Source: Lysobacter antibioticus | GTDB lineage: Bacteria > Pseudomonadota > Gammaproteobacteria > Xanthomonadales > Xanthomonadaceae | Reading direction: 5' to 3' | Assembly (NCBI RefSeq): GCF_001442535.1 | Contig: NZ_CP013141.1 | Span: 284,171 to 348,170, forward strand | Length of the DNA: 64,000 nucleotides | Shown here: positions 59,572-64,000 of the stretch, piece after piece | Numbering within the stretch: position 1 is the stretch's first letter | Layout: each line of letters begins with the position of its first letter | Translations under genes and position numbers: made by a program | The notes under the pieces: generated by a model | Databases searched by the model: none | The model's input: only the letters and a program-made list of their open reading frames with translations | What the model was told of the DNA's origin: nothing

Positions 59572-60060
59572 TCAGCGAACCCGTACGGGCCGGCTGCAGC
59601 CCGCGTAGTAGAGTCGGCACTCGCCGTCCTTCTTCTTCTCGCAGTTTTCCATGCCGATTTCGGCCGCAACCTCAGCGTTCTCCGCATTGGTCGCGGCGTA
59701 GCGGGTGTCGCTGGCGACGATGACCACACACTGGTTGACGTAGGCGACCGTTAGGGTGCATTCGACGCCGCCTCGACTTCGGCAGTTCTCGATGGCCGCC
59801 TGCTTTGCCTCTCGTTTGCTCGGGAGATCGGTCACCGCACCGACCACGCCCCTGGCGTCGTCACCTGCTACCGCACCCCAGCGATTCTTCCATTTGGCCG
59901 TTGGTAGCCAGGAGCCGCTCGGACCCGAGGGTATCGGGCCGCATGAAGAAGTCGACGTGCCCGAATAAGGAATCATGCCGGCAGGGCAACCGCCTTCCGC
60001 GATAGCCTGGCGATGCATGCCAAGCAGGGCGATAGCCAGAACGATCAGGGGTATCTTCAT
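59572..60060 (-). CDS. DUF4189 secreted protein, copy 2 (intact)
   Basis: 162 residues. Signal peptide 1-21 ends AIAEGG. The mature domain has a Gly/Ser/Pro/Trp-rich N-terminal stretch (GMIPYSGTSTSSCGPIPSGP, WLPTAKWKNRWGAVAGDD) and the DUF4189 core AIENCRSRGGVECTLTVAYVNQCVVIV with conserved cysteines for disulphides. The last residues are DGECRLYYAGCSRPVRVR. It sits directly after virB6 (2 bp gap), so it is very probably in the same operon. Function unknown. Confidence 0.88.
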   Translation of the reverse strand: MKIPLIVLAIALLGMHRQAIAEGGCPAGMIPYSGTSTSSCGPIPSGPSGSWLPTAKWKNRWGAVAGDDARGVVGAVTDLPSKREAKQAAIENCRSRGGVECTLTVAYVNQCVVIVASDTRYAATNAENAEVAAEIGMENCEKKKDGECRLYYAGCSRPVRVR

Positions 60061-60062
60061 GG

Positions 60063-61193
60063 TCAGCCTCGTCTGATTTGATCCGGCGTGCCGACCGAAC
60101 CGTCGTGGGGTGTGGTTGTAGCGCCAGAAATTCGAGCGCCGACGCTGTTGAAGGCGCCGGTGACGGCGCCTGCCCGTTCACTGTTAGTTCTTTCGTGGGA
60201 ATTGGGTGCGCCAACCCCAGTCCCAGCCCCGCCAGCTCGCCCCGCCGCCCCACTCCCGAATGCCGAGAACTGCATGAAGCCGCCCAGCGTGCCCTGGAAG
60301 AAATTGGCCGCGAACGGCGGCACGGTGATGATGACGACGGTCATGATCAGGCCGAGCCCTCCCTGCTGCATGGCCTGGTTGCTGATGCCCTCGGCATCGA
60401 CGCCCCAGATCGCGCCGATCTTCGCCACCCACAGCGCCGCCGACACGCGCGCCATCAACTCCAGCAGCATCCCGGTCACTACGCTCAGCATCGCCATCGA
60501 GAACAGGGTGCCGATGCCGTACATCAGCCAGCGGCGGAACAGGTCCTTCGTCTGGTCAAAGATCAGGCACAGGACGAACAACGGTCCCAGGCCGATGAAC
60601 AAGGCGATGGCGAACTTGAACATCAGCAGCATGGCGCCGGCCGACATCGCTGGGCTGGCCGCCCCGACCCCGGCGAACAACACCGCGCGCGCCTTGCGGT
60701 CCTGCAGTTCGGGATCGCCAGGGACGACCTGGACCGCGTCGATCGCGCTCATGGCGAGCTGGGTACAGGCGAGGTTCTCGTCGATGCTCTGCGCCGTGGT
60801 CTTGCCGCTGCGGCCCGAGAACAGGCCGTGGATTTCGCGGTCGAGGTCGTAGGTCAGATAACGGTGCAGGTCGCTGCCGCCGAACGACATCGTCGTCGCC
60901 ACGCTGACGATCACGGCGATGCGCGCGGCGTTGGTCACCAGCGCCATCATCGGTTCGCGCAATTGCCCGGTGACGATGCGATAGCCCATCAGCAGGATCC
61001 ATAGCGTGACCAGGGCCAGTGCGATGCTGCTGGCCCAGGTCATGGTCCTGCCCATCAGCTGCATGCCGAACTCGTCGATGCGGTCGGTCAGGTAGTCGTT
61101 GACCAACTGGAACAGGACGAAATCGCCGATGCCCGATTGGCTGTAGGGGTCGATCCAATCGATCAGTTCGTTCAATCCGTTGAACCCGTGCAT
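60063..61193 (-). CDS. virB6: VirB6/TrbL-type type IV secretion inner-membrane protein
   Basis: 376 residues. Several membrane helices: about 48-72 (SSIALALVTLWILLMGYRIV), 82-102, 170-215 (LLMFKFAIALFIGLGPLFVLCLIFD) and 220-250, 278-305 near LGLIMTVVIITVPPFAANFFQGTLGGF. The LFIGLGPLF(V/I) motif and the following FDQTKDLFRRWL are the VirB6 signature. The C-terminal 60 residues are Gly/Ala/Thr-rich and disordered. The gene stands 58 bp after a VirB5-like gene; no other VirB genes follow. Confidence 0.9.
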   Translation of the reverse strand: MHGFNGLNELIDWIDPYSQSGIGDFVLFQLVNDYLTDRIDEFGMQLMGRTMTWASSIALALVTLWILLMGYRIVTGQLREPMMALVTNAARIAVIVSVATTMSFGGSDLHRYLTYDLDREIHGLFSGRSGKTTAQSIDENLACTQLAMSAIDAVQVVPGDPELQDRKARAVLFAGVGAASPAMSAGAMLLMFKFAIALFIGLGPLFVLCLIFDQTKDLFRRWLMYGIGTLFSMAMLSVVTGMLLELMARVSAALWVAKIGAIWGVDAEGISNQAMQQGGLGLIMTVVIITVPPFAANFFQGTLGGFMQFSAFGSGAAGRAGGAGTGVGAPNSHERTNSERAGAVTGAFNSVGARISGATTTPHDGSVGTPDQIRRG

Positions 61194-61251
61194 CGCCTTC
61201 CCCTGGGATCGTGGCGGCCGGATCGCGTCGTCGCGACCCGGCTTGGTAGGT

Positions 61252-62019
61252 CTACTTCGAGAGCGCGGCCTTGAGCGCCGCAGCCTGCACCACCTGGCCC
61301 AGCAGCGAGCCGCGATTGCCCTGCAGCGCGCGCTTGGCCAGACGCGACTGGTCCCACTTCAGCGATTCGATGTAGTCGTTATAGGCCTTCATGCGCGCCT
61401 GCCAGTAATCCAGGTCCATCGAGGTGCGCACCATGAAGCGCTGCGCCTCGTTGTCGTTGGCGGCCAAAGCGCCCTGGTTGGAACTCGCGCCGTCGCGCTG
61501 CGCTTCGATCTGCTGGAACTGCTGGTTGCGCTGGATCAAGGTCTTCAGCATCCGCACCGATTCGTTGTATTTGGCGTTCTCGGCCAGGACCATGCGCTGG
61601 CAGATCGCCTTCTGTTCTTCGACGATGTTGCCGTCCATCTTCGGCGCGATCTGCCGCAGCAGGCCGGTCATGCGCTCGCGCACGCCGCCGCCCTCGCCGC
61701 CCGCGGGGCACATGTCCTGCAGGCCGTAGTCGTCGGGACGCAGCGGAAACGTGTCGGCCATCTGCGGAGAGTCGAAGTTCAGGCGCTGCAGCTTGATCAG
61801 CTGTTGCTGATAGTGGCTGTAGGTGTCGTTCCAGCGCTTGGCCTCCTTGCCGAACTCGACCGCGTCTTCGGCGATCTGCTGCATGTGCGCGGTGAGGTTG
61901 ACCGGGTCGTTGACGACCAACTGGGCGCTGGCTTCGGTGGCCATCGAGCCGCCGATGAGCAGCAGTGCCATGGACCAGAACCGTGTCTTGGCGATGCTTC
62001 CTGTGCTTGCGGGCTTCAT
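61252..62019 (-). CDS. virB5: VirB5/TrbJ-type secretion pilus-associated protein
   Basis: 255 residues from the ATG at 62019; upstream in-frame codons are atypical. Signal peptide 1-32 ends ASAQ. The mature protein is helical and Gln-rich, with VNDPVNLTAHMQQIAEDAVEFGKEAKRWNDTYSHYQQQLIKLQRL (landmark VNDPVNLTAHMQQIAEDAVE) near 35-75, as in TrbJ/VirB5. VirB5 sits at the pilus tip and assists adhesion. It heads the virB5-virB6-DUF4189 operon, divergent from the response regulator. Confidence 0.85.
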   Translation of the reverse strand: MKPASTGSIAKTRFWSMALLLIGGSMATEASAQLVVNDPVNLTAHMQQIAEDAVEFGKEAKRWNDTYSHYQQQLIKLQRLNFDSPQMADTFPLRPDDYGLQDMCPAGGEGGGVRERMTGLLRQIAPKMDGNIVEEQKAICQRMVLAENAKYNESVRMLKTLIQRNQQFQQIEAQRDGASSNQGALAANDNEAQRFMVRTSMDLDYWQARMKAYNDYIESLKWDQSRLAKRALQGNRGSLLGQVVQAAALKAALSK

Positions 62020-62226
62020 TGCGATTCCTTTCCTGCTCGATCGACTGCAAAACCTTGCCGGTGCCGCCGTGCGAAACCTTCGTGCATCGAGTGCGCGCGG
62101 CTCGCCTCGGTTCGCGTCCGCGATGCTCGATTCGGCCGCGCGGAACACTTCTATCAACGGCACCGTCCCTTGCGCAGCCACTATCGCATACGGACTGTGA
62201 TGCGGCATGAGTCAACGAAAAATCGT

Positions 62227-62244
62227 TGTGGACGCTAGTCCACA
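62227..62244. promoter_or_regulatory. Inverted repeat between virB5 and the response regulator
   Basis: tgtggac-gcta-gtccaca is a perfect 7-bp-arm dyad in the middle of the 499-bp gap 62020-62518, which is far more AT-rich than its surroundings (from about 62200). It could be a binding site of the divergent regulator. No gene is supported in the gap. Confidence 0.5.
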
Positions 62245-62518
62245 TTTGTAGACGAACGAAGACGATTTGTAGCCACGGATTCGGTTTCTAAGCCTGTTGC
62301 GAAACCCATGGTTGCGATCGCCGCGTTGCCATCGATCCGTAGCGTTGTAATGTGTGGGATAGAACATTTTGCTTCTTGCATTGTCGTCATCCACACTTCG
62401 AGGGCTTCGGATTGAAGGACCTGTGCTGCCTATCGATGCGCCATGCGCATCGGTCGTTCCGCAAGATCAACACTGGAGTATCGGCACCCCCGATCTATGG
62501 ATTTATTAGAGGATCGGA

Positions 62519-63142
62519 ATGATTCGGATCTATGTCGTCGACGACCATCCGGTGCTCAGGACAGGCTTGCACTCGATCATCGAACGGGAAACGGACATCC
62601 TCGTCGTCGGCGAGTCGGGTAACGGCGCGCAGGCGCTGGCGGCGATTCCAACGCTCGCCGTCGATGTCGTGCTGTGCGATTTCGATCTGCCCGATACCGA
62701 CGGCCTGCGCCTGACCCGCAAGCTCTTGCACGAGAACGCCGAGCGCAAGGTGCTGATCGTTTCCGGGCTCGACGACAGTTCGATCCCGCGGCTGCTGTTC
62801 GATGCCGGCGCGCGCGGCTATCTGACCAAGGCGAGCAGCGCGCACAAGCTGGTGTACGCGATCCGCCAGGTCGCGGCCGGACACGAGTTCGTCGACGATG
62901 CCCTGCCGCGCAATGTCCTGCTGGGCCTGTCGCCGTTCCGCCGCTTGAGTGCGCGCGAGAAGGAGGTCGCCGCGCTGACCGTGCAGGAGTACACGACCCG
63001 GCAGATCGCCGAAGTGCTGCGGGTCGACGAAACCACCGTGCGCACCATCCGTTCGCGCGTTTACAAGAAGCTCGGCCTGCGCGGAGCGATTTCCTTGAGC
63101 AAGCTCGCGGCCAGGCACGGCTTCACCGACCAGGGCGGTTGA
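62519..63142 (+). CDS. NarL/FixJ-type response regulator
   Basis: 207 residues behind a GAGGA ribosome site. The receiver domain has D8/D9 (YVVDDHP), the phospho-acceptor D54 (VVLCDFDLPDTDG) and a Lys near 105 (GYLTKASSAHKL). The LuxR-type HTH covers about 140-200 (LSAREKEVAALTVQEYTTRQIAEVLRVDETTVRTIRSRVYKKLG, landmark TTRQIAEVLRVDETTVRTIR). No histidine kinase is adjacent. Its divergent position suggests control of the virB5-virB6 operon; this is inferred. Confidence 0.93.
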   Translation: MIRIYVVDDHPVLRTGLHSIIERETDILVVGESGNGAQALAAIPTLAVDVVLCDFDLPDTDGLRLTRKLLHENAERKVLIVSGLDDSSIPRLLFDAGARGYLTKASSAHKLVYAIRQVAAGHEFVDDALPRNVLLGLSPFRRLSAREKEVAALTVQEYTTRQIAEVLRVDETTVRTIRSRVYKKLGLRGAISLSKLAARHGFTDQGG

Positions 63143-63765
63143 ACGGTCGCATCCGCCGAAGGCCGCGGCGAACGGTCGAGCCGGGCCCGACTCGCAGCCG
63201 TGTCAAGAACGAGTGATGACCGTCGTGAGCTGGCGCATCGGGGTGAACGCACTCATTAGTTTGACGTGCGTCGATGTTTGCGAAGCCGCCGGCGTCGTTA
63301 GTGGTTGCCCTGCACCGGCAGGCGTATAAGCGTAATCAGAGACGCCGGTTGCGGGTTTCGATCGATTCGTTCGGTCCGGGCGCCCGAGTCGCGGGGGATC
63401 TCATGACGCCGCTTCCTTATCGCAGCGCAATGACGATATCTCGCCGCCGATGCGGGGTCGGCTAGTCCGGGACCGTTGGAGCGTCGCTGCGGCAACCGCG
63501 ATGGACGCTTGCGACGTGCATCACGGCGATCTCGCCGCACAAGCCTCAGCTGCGATCGTGCGGATCGCGGACACTAGTGGCGTCGTCGCGGCGCCGACCG
63601 CAGGGAGCGAGCGCATTGGGTACTAACGAGCACGCACCTTTCAGGCCCACGAACGAGCGGGACCGCGCCCGATCGGAACCGCATGTCGCCGACCAGCGCA
63701 TCGCGCCAGACGGTTTTTCCACCAATAGAAGCTCGGCTGCGGAACCGAAGCGGGACCCGCGCCCG
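63143..63765. other. 623-bp gene-free stretch before a partial gene
   Basis: No convincing gene. Two short frames (63274-63465 plus, 63298-63540 minus) overlap, are Arg-rich and have no ribosome site. An AGGGAG at 63602-63607 precedes a TTG at 63616 that is in frame with the partial gene below and may be its true start. Confidence 0.4.
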
Positions 63766-64000
63766 ATGGCGCCCGCGATCATCGATATTTCCGGCCGGAT
63801 CGAACCGGTCGCGGAGATCGCGCGCAGCAAGATCGACTGGGCCGGCTTGGCCAGTCTGTTGCTCGGTGCGAAGCCGGCCGAGTGGCCCGCCGAAGCCTTC
63901 GAGCCGCAACGGGCCGTGGCCGGGCCGTCGCCGCCGAACGACGGCAAGTGGTTGCACGAACTGGAATGGCACGGCCAGCGCACGCTCGCGGTGATCGCCG
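63766..64000 (+). CDS. Partial gene running off the window, unknown
   Basis: From the ATG at 63766 the frame is open to the window edge (78 codons), and also upstream past 63616. It encodes MAPAIIDISGRIEPVAEIAR..., KIDWAGLASLLLGAKPAEWP and ends WLHELEWHGQRTLAVIA. It is moderately acidic and coding-like, unlike the frames that overlap it. The string WLHELEWHGQR faintly resembles the W-x-E-K-x-D-G-x-R region of ATP-dependent DNA ligases but lacks the Lys, so no function is given. Confidence 0.4.
   Translation, partial: MAPAIIDISGRIEPVAEIARSKIDWAGLASLLLGAKPAEWPAEAFEPQRAVAGPSPPNDGKWLHELEWHGQRTLAVIA

Noticed and set aside
63766..64000. ATP-dependent DNA ligase start
   Set aside because: Only a faint resemblance around WLHELEWHGQR; the nucleophilic lysine is missing and the rest is outside the window.

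Overview
The window is one chromosomal segment of a very GC-rich gammaproteobacterium. The family Xanthomonadaceae/Lysobacteraceae, and Lysobacter in particular, fits best. This is an inference from protein style (HrpB, AceK, RluE, ZapE, a long-type QueF, secreted M4 protease, VirB-type secretion genes) and from dense families of extragenic palindromes. No tRNA, rRNA, insertion sequence or CRISPR array was seen. Most genes are housekeeping or envelope genes; the accessory signal is in the intergenic repeats and in the region from about 47.4 to 62 kb.

Layout. 0-9 kb: 3' end of the helicase gene hrpB, a small membrane protein, a 1.5-kb repeat field, a response-regulator/histidine-kinase hybrid, an aldo/keto reductase, a DMT transporter and a large secreted CxxCH protein. 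9-20 kb: small Cys-rich protein, rluE, an exported methyltransferase-like protein, a LysR regulator, aceK, small membrane/secreted proteins, a DUF4344 metallopeptidase, a second repeat field, and icd, the substrate of AceK. 20-31 kb: three small metal/cysteine-cluster proteins (YkgJ-like, SEC-C, YchJ), a lipoprotein, a LysM protein, queF, two tandem M20 amidohydrolases, and a Fur-box-preceded TonB receptor broken by a frameshift in a G6 run. 31-47 kb: aldo/keto reductase with divergent LysR, APC permease, serine hydrolase, a three-gene MFS/HlyD/outer-membrane efflux operon, APH-like kinase, HU with a Lys/Ala tail, zapE, alpha/beta hydrolase, ExeM-like nuclease and cytochrome c5.

47.4-53 kb holds a PspA-centred envelope locus: yjfI, yjfJ (PspA), a K+-channel with a cytoplasmic nucleotide-binding-like domain, yjfK (DUF2491), yjfL (DUF350), yjfM (DUF1190) and yjfC (glutathionylspermidine-synthase fold). 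Tight overlaps argue for coordinated expression, probably as a membrane-stress module. It is followed by an M4 protease, an Sfp-type phosphopantetheinyl transferase and a fused PabA-PabB aminodeoxychorismate synthase. 59-62 kb holds an isolated VirB5-VirB6 pair with two DUF4189 genes, one with its signal peptide out of frame, opposite a NarL/FixJ-type response regulator.

The most unusual feature is a composite extragenic element of about 720 bp, complete at 2061-2793 and, inverted, at 17029-17749. Each copy has REP-type palindromes outside, then two diverged arms in inverted orientation, each with its own nested hairpins, and a hexanucleotide microsatellite in the middle. A half element forms part of a tandem duplication at 2.5-3.3 kb. 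It looks like a non-autonomous, hairpin-forming repeat, and I do not recognise it as a named family.
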